Shown in pieces: positions 33,817 through 42,447 of a stretch of DNA of 64,000 bases. The DNA is from Rubellimicrobium arenae (GTDB lineage Bacteria; Pseudomonadota; Alphaproteobacteria; Rhodobacterales; Rhodobacteraceae): positions 124,001-188,000 of the forward strand of contig NZ_JAFMST010000007.1 in the NCBI RefSeq assembly GCF_017916275.1, read 5' to 3'. Each line of letters begins with the position of its first letter. Position 1 is the first letter of the stretch. The notes under the pieces are model-generated. The model was not told the DNA's origin. It saw nothing but the letters and a program-made list of their open reading frames with translations, and ran no database searches. The translations under genes and the position numbers were made by a program.

Positions 33817-34551
33817 GTGACATCGCGGATCCTGTCCGGCGCGCTGATCGCCGGTCTCGCGGCGGGCCTGCTCGCCGCGGCCCTGAACCTTTGGACGCTG
33901 ACGCCCCTGATCCTGCAGGCCGAAGCCTTCGAAGGCCCGGCGCACAGCCACGCCGGGGATGGCACGGCCCATGACCACGGCGCCCACGACCACGATGGGG
34001 CCGAAGGGCTGGCCGACGCGGGCCATGTCCATGAGGACGCCAGCGGCCTGTCCCGCAGCTTCGGCACGATTGCCATGACCCTCGTGGCCTATGCGGGCTT
34101 CGGGCTGGTGCTCGGGGCCGGCATGGCGGCGGCCGAACGGGCGGGCCACGTCCCCTCGGCGCGCACGGGCGTCCTCTGGGGGCTGGCAGGCTTCGCCGCC
34201 GTCCAGCTTGCCCCGGCCGTGGGCCTCCCGCCCGAGCTTCCGGGCACCGTTTCGGCGGATCTGGCGGCCCGGCAGATGTGGTGGGCGCTCTGCGCCGCCT
34301 CGACGGCGACCGGGCTCGCCGCGCTGGCCTTCGGGCGGGGCGCGACGACTCCGCTGCTCGGGGTGGCGCTGATCCTCGTGCCGCACCTCCTGGGGGCGCC
34401 GCAGCCGCCATCGCACGAGGGCCTCGTGCCGCCGGGCCTCGCGGCCGCCTTCGCCACGCGGTCGCTGGGGGTGGCTGTCCTGTCCTGGGCCGTCCTGGGT
34501 GCCCTGACGGGTGCCCTGTCCCGGCGGGCGCCGGCCCGGGTGCCCGCCTAG
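33817..34551 (+). CDS. cbtA: Cobalt transporter CbtA
   Basis: Inner-membrane protein of 244 residues that with CbtB forms a predicted cobalt importer supplying the cobalamin pathway. The first span is about 5-25 (LSGALIAGLAAGLLAAAL), and four further spans follow. A His/Asp-rich loop at about 45-75 (HSHAGDG, HDHGAHDHDG, HVHED) is suited to metal binding. The GTG at 33817 fits the family N-terminus and the close coupling to cbtB, though no strong ribosome-binding site is visible. It ends in TAG, part of a CTAG that also supplies the stop of the opposing DUF1636 gene. Confidence 0.9.
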   Translation: MTSRILSGALIAGLAAGLLAAALNLWTLTPLILQAEAFEGPAHSHAGDGTAHDHGAHDHDGAEGLADAGHVHEDASGLSRSFGTIAMTLVAYAGFGLVLGAGMAAAERAGHVPSARTGVLWGLAGFAAVQLAPAVGLPPELPGTVSADLAARQMWWALCAASTATGLAALAFGRGATTPLLGVALILVPHLLGAPQPPSHEGLVPPGLAAAFATRSLGVAVLSWAVLGALTGALSRRAPARVPA

Positions 34552-34859
34552 TCGGGGATGCGGCCCCGCAGGCAGAACCGCAGGCGCCCGGCCGGCCGGG
34601 CGTCCGCGATCTCGCCGCGGGGCGCGTCCCGGTACAATCCGGCGAAGGCCACGACCTCCTCGGCCTGCGTCGCGGGATCGACCCCCGCGAACAGGTAGGT
34701 GGCCTTCCCCTCCCCCGTGACGGCAAGAGCAAGGGGCGCGCCGCAGGCGTTCAGGCACTCCACCAGCCGCACTTCGATCCCTGCGGCGGCGAGGTGATCG
34801 GCCAGCTTCGCCCCCGCCCCCTCGCGGCACGTCGCGCAGACTGTTATGCGATCGCCCAA
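34548..34859 (-). CDS. DUF1636 family ferredoxin-like metal-binding protein
   Basis: Small protein of about 103 residues, frequent in alphaproteobacterial cobalamin loci. Cysteines occur in ITVCATCR near the N-terminus and in VECLNACG in the middle, a spacing like thioredoxin-fold 2Fe-2S ferredoxins. KATYLFAG and the C-terminal GRLRFCLRGRIPD are characteristic. No ATG fits. TTG codons at 34859 and 34871 are in frame and the true start is uncertain. It is transcribed away from cobW, sharing a short divergent region, and its stop codon overlaps that of cbtA. A role in cobalt handling is inferred from context. Confidence 0.8.
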   Translation of the reverse strand: MGDRITVCATCREGAGAKLADHLAAAGIEVRLVECLNACGAPLALAVTGEGKATYLFAGVDPATQAEEVVAFAGLYRDAPRGEIADARPAGRLRFCLRGRIPD

Positions 34860-34887
34860 TTCCGTCCCCAACGCCCCGGAGCCCCCG

Positions 34888-35903
<1,016 letters not shown>

Positions 35904-35907
<4 letters not shown>

Positions 35908-36371
35908 GTCCGGCAGTCCGTCAGGTCGTGGTGAGGTCGGGCGACCCCCGATCCGGGGAAGGCCGGGCCCTCCTGGGGGCCAGCCACGCTTACCTCTCTT
36001 CCCTCTACCCGCCCGAGCACAACCATTATCTGTCCATCGACGAGCTCGCGCAGCCCCATATCGACTTCTGGATCGCCGAGGTGGACGGCCAGCCGCAAGG
36101 TTGCATAGCGCTTGCCCGGATGGGCGACTACGGCGAGGTGAAGTCGATGTTCGTGGACCCCGCCGCGCGGGGAACGGGCCTTGGCGCGGCGCTGCTTGCT
36201 GCGTTGGAGGATCGCGCCCGCGCCTCGGGGCTCCCCGTCCTGCGGCTTGAGACCGGCGACGACCTTTATCCGGCCCACCGGCTCTACCGCCGCCACGGGT
36301 TCACGGACTGCGGTCCCTTCGGCGACTACGTCGAAGGGCCACACTCCGTCTTCATGGAAAAGCGCCTGTGA
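35904..36371 (+). CDS. GNAT family N-acetyltransferase
   Basis: Acetyl-CoA-dependent acetyltransferase of 155 residues. The core GNAT motif is VKSMFVDPAARGTGLGAALLAALED at about 77-101, containing the R-x-x-G-x-G acetyl-CoA loop. RLYRRHGF follows as motif B, with EKRL at the end. The start overlaps the cobW stop (ATGA), so it is co-translated with cobW although no link with cobalamin is known. The substrate is unknown. Confidence 0.92.
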
Positions 36372-36409
36372 GGGTCCATGGCCGGCTCGGGACGGGACCC
36401 GTCCAGCCC

Positions 36410-36619
36410 TCAGGCATCGCCCTCGGTGCGCACCGAGGGCTCCTCGATGTCCTCCTGGCCTTTCTCCTTCTGGAGGTTGGCCCGCATCCGTTCCAGAAGG
36501 GCCGCCTTGTCCCCGCGCTTGCCGAACGGGTTCGCCGGGCCGCCGGGCTCGTTGTGCTCCCTGTGCGGCGGGCGGTTCTTCTGCGGCTTTCCGCTCTTCT
36601 GCTTGCTGTAGTCGGCCAT
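36410..36619 (-). CDS. Small conserved hypothetical basic protein
   Basis: A 69-residue hydrophilic protein with many Lys, Arg, Gly and Glu residues and no membrane span. It starts MADYSKQKSGKPQKNRPP and contains NPFGKRGDK followed by ALLERMRANLQKEK, probably a helix. I recognise this as a short protein commonly seen in Rhodobacterales genomes without an assigned function. It lies between the GNAT gene and cobN on the opposite strand. An AAGGAGACG ribosome-binding sequence precedes its ATG. Confidence 0.75.
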   Translation of the reverse strand: MADYSKQKSGKPQKNRPPHREHNEPGGPANPFGKRGDKAALLERMRANLQKEKGQEDIEEPSVRTEGDA

Positions 36620-36684
36620 TCGCGCGTCTCCTTCGGGGGCCGAAGGCTTGCCCCAGCCCGCCGATATAGTCCAGACCTCGCCTG

Positions 36685-39600
36685 ATGCATCTCCTCGCCG
36701 CCACCCCCGGCGCGCTCGACACCGGCGCGCAACCCGTCGATCCCCGCCAGACGCCCGCCGATCTGGTGGTGCTCAGCGCCGCCGACAGCGAACTGGCCCT
36801 TCTCTCGGCCGCCCATGGCGAGACGCCCGAGGGCCCGACCCTGCGGCTCTGGAGCCTGCAGAACCTCGCGCATCCGCTGTCGGTGGACCTCCACCTCGAC
36901 CAATGCGCGAGCAGGTCCCGCGTCGTCGTCGCCCGCATCCTGGGTGGCGCAGGCTATTGGCGCTATGGCTTGGCCCAGTACTCCGCCGCGCTGCACGCCG
37001 CGGGCGTCCCTTTCGTGGCGCTGCCCGGCGACGACAAGCCGGATGGCGAGTTGCGCGCCCTGTCCACCGTATCCGACGCCGACTACGCCGCACTCTGGGC
37101 CTATCTCGTCGAAGGCGGGCTGGAGAACGCCCGGCATTTCCTCCTCCATGCCAAGGCGATGCTCGACGGAACCGAAGCGCCCTCCGCCGCCAAGCCTCTT
37201 CTCAAGGCCGCGCCCTTCTGGCCGGGTCAGGGCGACGCCGACCTCGCTACGATCCAGGGCTACTGGACCGAGGGCGCTCCCGTTGTCCCTCTCGTCTTCT
37301 ACCGCGCGCTGATGCAGTCCGGCGCGACCGCTCCCGTCGCCCACCTCACCCGCGCGCTCCTGCGGCAGGGCCTCAACCCGCTCCCCATCTATGTCGCCTC
37401 CCTCAAGGACCCCCTCAGCCGCGCCACCCTCGCCGCGCTGTTCCAGGACGCACCCCCGACCGTCATCCTCAACGCGACCTCCTTCGCCGTCGGCACGCCC
37501 GAGACCCCCGGCGACAACCCCCTCGCCTCGCCTCAGGCCAACGGCGCGCCGGTCCTCCAGGTCGTCTTCTCGGGCTCCAGCGAGGAGCAGTGGGGCAGCG
37601 GCACGCGCGGCCTTTCCGCCACCGACATCGCCATGAACGTGGCCCTGCCCGAACTGGACGGCCGCCTCCTGACCCGCGCGGTCTCCTTCAAGGACGAGGC
37701 CCACTTCGACGAGGCCACCCAGTGCCCCATCGTCACCTACACCCCCAAGGCCGACCGCATCCGCTTCGTGGCCGACCTCGCCGCGAACTGGGCGAGGCTC
37801 CGCACCACCCCAGTGCCTGACCGCAAGGTCGCGCTCGTCCTTGCCAACTACCCCAACAAGGATGGCCGCCTCGCGAACGGCGTCGGCCTCGACACCCCCG
37901 CCTCGACGGTTCACGCCCTGCGCCTCCTGCGCGACGCCGGCTACAGCGTGGAGGCGCCACCGGACTCCGGCGCCCTCATGGCCCGCCTCCTCGCGGGCCC
38001 CACCAACTGGCTCCCCGACCGCAAGGACAAGCAAGGGGGCGAACGCCTCCCTCTTGCCACTTACCGCCGCTGGTTCGACGCCCTCCCGTGGGAGGTGAAG
38101 CTCCAGGTCACCGACCGCTGGGGCGCGCCCGAAGCCGACCCCTACCTCGACGGGGACGCCTTCGCCCTGTCGATCCATCGCCTTGGCCACGCGGTCGTCG
38201 CGCTCCAGCCCTCGCGAGGCTACGACATCGATCCCAAGGCGACCTACCACGCCCCGGACCTCGTGCCGCCGCACCACTACCTCGCCTTCTATCTCTGGCT
38301 TCGCGAGGCGTTCGGCGCCCACGCGCTGATCCACATGGGCAAGCACGGCAACCTCGAATGGCTGCCCGGCAAGGCCGTGGCGCTGTCGTCCGAGTGCTGG
38401 CCCGAGATCGCGCTGGGCCCGCTCCCCCACATCTACCCCTTCATCGTCAACGACCCGGGCGAGGGCACGCAGGCCAAGCGCCGCGCCCAGGCCGTCATCC
38501 TCGATCACCTGACGCCGCCCCTCACGCGGGCCGAGACCTACGGCCCGCTTCGTGATCTGGAGGTGCTGCTGGACGAACTCGCGCAGGCGCAGGCCACCGA
38601 CCCGCGCCGCGCCGACCACCTGAAACGCGAGATCGTCACCACCGCGCAGGCGACCGGACTAGCCGCCGACGCCGGACTAACGGATCAAGGCGACATACAA
38701 AAGCTGGACGCTTGGCTCTGCGACCTCAAGGAAGCACAGATCCGCGACGGTCTGCACGTCTTTGGCCAGAGCCCCCAGGGCCCCCTCGCCCGCGACCTTG
38801 CCATCGCGCTGGCCCGCGTCCCGCGCGGCGGCAACGCCTCGCTCCTCCGCACCCTGGCCTCCGACCTCGGGCTGCCTTTCGACCCACTCACCCCCGAGAT
38901 GGCCGCCCCCTGGACCGGCCCGCGCCCCGAGGCGCTGCGCCTGACCCAGGACCCTTGGCGCACCCAGGGCGACACCGTGGAACGGCTGGAACTCCTGTCC
39001 ATCGCCCTCCTCGACGGCACCGCCCAAGCTCCCGGGCCCGCCTCGACCGCCGTCCTCGGGGAACTCCGCGACACGCTGATCCCCCGGATCGCCGCCTGCG
39101 GCCCCGCCGAAACCGAGGCTCTCCTCACCGCCCTCGACGGTCGCGCCATCGCGCCCGGCCCGTCCGGAGCCCCCACGCGTGGCCGCCCCGACGTCCTTCC
39201 CACGGGGCGCAACTTCTTCTCCGTAGACGCCCGCGCGCTGCCCACCCCCGCCGCCTGGACCCTGGGTCGCGCCAGCGCCGAACTGCTGGTCGAGCGTCAC
39301 CTCCAGGACCAGGGCGACTACCCGCGCTCGCTCCTCCTGACCGCCTGGGGCACCGCCAACATGCGGACGGGGGGCGACGACATTGCGCAAGGATTGGCCC
39401 TGATGGGCGTCAAGCCCACCTGGGAGCCGATGTCGGGCCGCGTCACCGGCTTCGAGGTGCTGCCCCTTACGCTCCTCGACCGCCCCCGCGTCGACGTCAC
39501 GCTCCGCATATCTGGCTTCTTCCGCGACGCCTTCCCGCAACTCGTGGCGCTCTTCGACAGCGCCGCGCGGGCCGTCCAAGCCCTCGACGAGCCCGAGGAG

Positions 39601-40341
39601 ATGAACCCCGCCGCCGCCCGGGCCCGCGCCGGGGAGTCGGCGTCCCGCGTTTATGGCTCGAAGCCCGGCGCCTACGGGGCGGGGCTCCAGGCCCTCATCG
39701 ACGAACGCGTCTGGTCCGACCGCGCCGATCTCGGAAACAGCTACCTCGAATGGGGCGGCTACGCTTATGGCGCCCACGCCGAGGGCAAGCCCGACCGCGA
39801 CGGCTTCGCCACGCGCCTCCGCAGCGCCGACGCCGTCGTCCAGAACCAGGACAACCGCGAGCACGACCTCCTCGACTCCGACGACTATTACCAGTTCGAG
39901 GGCGGGGCGCTGGCCGCCATCGAGACGCTGCGCGGCGCCCCCGTTCCCGCCTACCACAACGACCATTCCCGCCCCGAACGGCCCGTGATCCGCACCCTCG
40001 ACGAGGAGGTCGCCCGCGTCCTCCGCTCCCGCGTCGTGAACCCCAAGTGGATCGCCGGCGTCATGCGCCACGGCTACAAGGGCGCCTTCGAGATCGCGGC
40101 CACGGTGGACTATCTCTTCGCCTTCGCCGCCACGACCCACGCCGTCCGCAACCACCACTTCGACGCCGTCGAGCAGGCCTTCCTGGAGGACGACCACGTC
40201 CGCCAGTTCATCGCCGACCACAACCCCGCCGCCCTGCGCGAGATCGCGGACCGCCTGCAGGAGGCCATCGACCGCGGCCTCTGGACCCCCCGCTCCAACT
40301 CCGCCCGCGCCCGCATCGAGGAGCTTCGCCATGCCGCCTGA
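36685..40341 (+). CDS. cobN: Cobaltochelatase subunit CobN
   Basis: Large subunit of the aerobic ATP-dependent cobaltochelatase, which inserts cobalt into hydrogenobyrinic acid a,c-diamide. It has 1218 residues, usual for CobN. Conserved family segments are seen at HMGKHGNLEWLPGK (about 552-565), the DVTLRISGFFRDAFPQL region near 937-953, and YQFEGGALAAIE near 1068. The gene stands free of upstream overlap. Its end overlaps a GNAT gene by 11 bp, and cobO follows, so cobN-GNAT-GNAT/cobO is one transcription unit. The partner subunits CobS and CobT are not in the window. Confidence 0.97.
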   Translation: MHLLAATPGALDTGAQPVDPRQTPADLVVLSAADSELALLSAAHGETPEGPTLRLWSLQNLAHPLSVDLHLDQCASRSRVVVARILGGAGYWRYGLAQYSAALHAAGVPFVALPGDDKPDGELRALSTVSDADYAALWAYLVEGGLENARHFLLHAKAMLDGTEAPSAAKPLLKAAPFWPGQGDADLATIQGYWTEGAPVVPLVFYRALMQSGATAPVAHLTRALLRQGLNPLPIYVASLKDPLSRATLAALFQDAPPTVILNATSFAVGTPETPGDNPLASPQANGAPVLQVVFSGSSEEQWGSGTRGLSATDIAMNVALPELDGRLLTRAVSFKDEAHFDEATQCPIVTYTPKADRIRFVADLAANWARLRTTPVPDRKVALVLANYPNKDGRLANGVGLDTPASTVHALRLLRDAGYSVEAPPDSGALMARLLAGPTNWLPDRKDKQGGERLPLATYRRWFDALPWEVKLQVTDRWGAPEADPYLDGDAFALSIHRLGHAVVALQPSRGYDIDPKATYHAPDLVPPHHYLAFYLWLREAFGAHALIHMGKHGNLEWLPGKAVALSSECWPEIALGPLPHIYPFIVNDPGEGTQAKRRAQAVILDHLTPPLTRAETYGPLRDLEVLLDELAQAQATDPRRADHLKREIVTTAQATGLAADAGLTDQGDIQKLDAWLCDLKEAQIRDGLHVFGQSPQGPLARDLAIALARVPRGGNASLLRTLASDLGLPFDPLTPEMAAPWTGPRPEALRLTQDPWRTQGDTVERLELLSIALLDGTAQAPGPASTAVLGELRDTLIPRIAACGPAETEALLTALDGRAIAPGPSGAPTRGRPDVLPTGRNFFSVDARALPTPAAWTLGRASAELLVERHLQDQGDYPRSLLLTAWGTANMRTGGDDIAQGLALMGVKPTWEPMSGRVTGFEVLPLTLLDRPRVDVTLRISGFFRDAFPQLVALFDSAARAVQALDEPEEMNPAAARARAGESASRVYGSKPGAYGAGLQALIDERVWSDRADLGNSYLEWGGYAYGAHAEGKPDRDGFATRLRSADAVVQNQDNREHDLLDSDDYYQFEGGALAAIETLRGAPVPAYHNDHSRPERPVIRTLDEEVARVLRSRVVNPKWIAGVMRHGYKGAFEIAATVDYLFAFAATTHAVRNHHFDAVEQAFLEDDHVRQFIADHNPAALREIADRLQEAIDRGLWTPRSNSARARIEELRHAA

Positions 40342-40774
40342 GATCCGCGCCGTCCCGGCCGACGCGCCGGTCCGCGACCGCATCCTCCAGGTGATCTTTT
40401 CCGAGGCCGAGGCCACCGGCCTGCCCTTCACGCCCGAGGAGATCGCGCTCGAGGCCTGGGAGGGCGACCGCTGGCAGGGTGGCCTCACCGCGCGCATCAC
40501 CCAGCGCTGGCTGTTTCTCCATCTCCTGGGCGTCGCCCCAGAGGCACGCGGCAGCGGCGTGGGCACCCGCCTCATGCAGGCCATCGAGGAGGAGGCGCGG
40601 CGGCGCGACTGCCTGGGCCTCTGGCTCGACACCTACAGCTTCCAGGCTCCGGGCTTCTACGCCCGGCTGGGGTTTGAGGAGGTCGGCCGCATCCCCGACT
40701 ACCCGCCGGGGCAGGCCCGCATCTTCCTGGCCAAGCGGCTTGATGGCCGTCCCGTGAACGGCTCCGCCCCGTGA
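40331..40774 (+). CDS. GNAT family N-acetyltransferase
   Basis: Acetyltransferase of 147 residues with a clear acetyl-CoA site, HLLGVAPEARGSGVGTRLMQAIEEE at about 64-88. The C-terminal LWLDTYSFQAPGFYARLGFEEVG is a typical GNAT motif B with the Tyr-x-x-x-GF pattern. The start lies inside the last codons of cobN. The stop overlaps the GTG start of the next gene (GTGA). It is therefore translated as part of the cobN-cobO unit. The substrate is unknown. Confidence 0.92.
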   Translation: MPPEIRAVPADAPVRDRILQVIFSEAEATGLPFTPEEIALEAWEGDRWQGGLTARITQRWLFLHLLGVAPEARGSGVGTRLMQAIEEEARRRDCLGLWLDTYSFQAPGFYARLGFEEVGRIPDYPPGQARIFLAKRLDGRPVNGSAP

Positions 40775-41877
40775 CCGGGCCGCGCCGCATCCTGCCGTCC
40801 GACCCGGCCTTGTCGCAGGTCCTGCCCCTGATCCGCCGGGCCTTCGCCGATATCGACGGGCTCATCGACCCGCCGTCCTCCCTGCACCGCATGGCCGATG
40901 GAGACCTCGTGCGCCTGGCCACCGACGGCGAGGTTTGGGCCTTGGGCGACCCCCTCGCGGCCGTGGTGATCCTGACCCCGCGCGAGGACGCGCTGTATGC
41001 CGGCCGTCTGGCGGTCCATCCGGATCACCGCCGGCAGGGCCACGCCCGCGCCCTCCTCCGGCATGCGGAGTCGCGCGCCCGTGCCCTGGGCCGGCCCCGC
41101 ATCACCCTTGGCTGCCGGGTGGAGCTTACCGGCAACCACGCGCTGTTTCGCTCCGAGGGGTTCCAGGAAACCCACCGCGAGACGCACGAGGGCTACGACC
41201 GCCCCACCTCCGTCTGGTTCGAAAAGCGAGTGACCCCCATGGACGACACGACGCCCGAGACGCCCGCCGAAACATCGGACGAGGCCCGCCACGCCAGCAA
41301 GATGGCCAAGAAGAAGGCCGCCCGCGACAAGATCATGGCCACCAAGACCGAGGAAAAGGGCCTCGTCATCGTCCATACCGGCAAGGGCAAGGGAAAGTCC
41401 TCCGCCGCCTTCGGCATGATCTTCCGCTGCATCGCCCACGACATGCACTGCGCCGTGGTCCAGTTCATCAAGGGCGCGATGCACACCGGGGAGCGCGACC
41501 TGATCCAGGCGCATTTCGGGGACCTTTGCGAGTTCCACACCATGGGCGAGGGCTTCACCTGGGAAACCCAGGACCGTGCCCGCGACGTGGCGGCGGCGAC
41601 CAAGGCCTGGGAGAAGGCCAAGGAGCTGATCCGCGACCCCGCGAACCGCATGATCGTCCTGGACGAGATCAACATCGCGCTCCGCTACGACTACATTCCG
41701 CTCGATGACGTGCTGGCCTTTCTGCGCGACGAGAAGCCCGCGACCACCCATGTCGTCCTGACCGGCCGCAACGCCCATGAACGCCTGATCGAGCAGGCCG
41801 ATCTCGTGACCGAGATGGAGCTGATCAAGCACCCGTTCCGGTCGGGCGTGAAGGCCCAGCCCGGGGTGGAGTTCTGA
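40771..41877 (+). CDS. cobO: GNAT domain fused in frame to cob(I)yrinic acid a,c-diamide adenosyltransferase
   Basis: One uninterrupted frame of 368 residues encodes two complete modules. Residues 1-153 form a GNAT acetyltransferase, with VHPDHRRQGHARALL at about 82-96 and FRSEGF near 126. Residues from 157 form a full-length CobO (about 212 residues) with P-loop HTGKGKGKSS and the VLDEINIAL Walker B segment. CobO adenosylates the corrin cobalt in the aerobic pathway. The junction EKRVTPMDD resembles the usual GNAT ending EKRL running into a CobO start. This could be a true fusion or the result of a small deletion that removed the GNAT stop. The start is a GTG overlapping the preceding stop. 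Confidence 0.85.
   Translation: MTGPRRILPSDPALSQVLPLIRRAFADIDGLIDPPSSLHRMADGDLVRLATDGEVWALGDPLAAVVILTPREDALYAGRLAVHPDHRRQGHARALLRHAESRARALGRPRITLGCRVELTGNHALFRSEGFQETHRETHEGYDRPTSVWFEKRVTPMDDTTPETPAETSDEARHASKMAKKKAARDKIMATKTEEKGLVIVHTGKGKGKSSAAFGMIFRCIAHDMHCAVVQFIKGAMHTGERDLIQAHFGDLCEFHTMGEGFTWETQDRARDVAAATKAWEKAKELIRDPANRMIVLDEINIALRYDYIPLDDVLAFLRDEKPATTHVVLTGRNAHERLIEQADLVTEMELIKHPFRSGVKAQPGVEF
41239..41877 (+). other. cobO: CobO module with possible internal translation start
   Basis: The ATG at 41239 is where a stand-alone CobO of 212 residues would begin, and all CobO motifs lie downstream of it. No good ribosome-binding site precedes it (the upstream bases read GAAAAGCGAGTGACCCCC). 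CobO may therefore be made only as part of the fusion, or by coupling to GNAT translation. It is listed separately so that the adenosyltransferase can be found under its usual extent. Confidence 0.6.
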
Positions 41878-41962
41878 GCATCGGCGTGGCGGCGGCCCTT
41901 GTGGACCTGCAAACGGCCATCGCGCCCTGCGCGGGCCCCGGGGCAAACGGACAGGTGAGTGC

Positions 41963-42430
41963 ATGAACGTCGTGGCCAGAGGGCTGATCCGGGCAGCGGT
42001 CTCCTCCTTCCAGGCGAGCCGCCGGGCCTTGTGGTTCGTGACCCGGCCCCTGTCCTTCGGGGTCCATGCCATCCCCTTGACCGAGCGCGGGGACCTGATC
42101 CTCGTGCGGCTCACCTATGCCAAGGGCTGGCGGCTGCCGGGGGGCGGGCTCAAGCGCGGCGAGGATCCGCAGGAGGCCGTCCTGCGCGAGCTGCGCGAGG
42201 AGATCGGGCTCACCGGCCATGCCGCCGTGGAGCGGGTCGGAGAGTTCCACCACAGGCCCGACCACCGGCGGGGCATCGCGCAGCTTTACCTGATCCGCGG
42301 CGTCACCTACGCCCCGCCCGCCTGGTCGCTGGAGGTCGAGGAGGTGCGCGCGTTCGCCCCAGCCGACCTACCGCCCGACCTCCCGGCCGTCACCGCCGAC
42401 CAGCTTCGGATGGCACGCCTGATCCCCTGA
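41963..42430 (+). CDS. NUDIX hydrolase
   Basis: Pyrophosphohydrolase of 155 residues. The NUDIX box GGLKRGEDPQEAVLRELREEIGL matches G-x5-E-x7-R-E-U-x-E-E-x-G-U, covering about 72-94. It therefore cleaves a nucleoside-diphosphate-linked substrate, which cannot be specified. An AGGTGAG ribosome-binding sequence precedes the ATG. It starts 85 bp after cobO and ends 17 bp before the end of the convergent TPP-enzyme gene, so it may be the last gene of the cob unit or separate. Confidence 0.93.
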   Translation: MNVVARGLIRAAVSSFQASRRALWFVTRPLSFGVHAIPLTERGDLILVRLTYAKGWRLPGGGLKRGEDPQEAVLRELREEIGLTGHAAVERVGEFHHRPDHRRGIAQLYLIRGVTYAPPAWSLEVEEVRAFAPADLPPDLPAVTADQLRMARLIP

Positions 42431-42447
42431 GCCGGAGGCCCTTCCGC

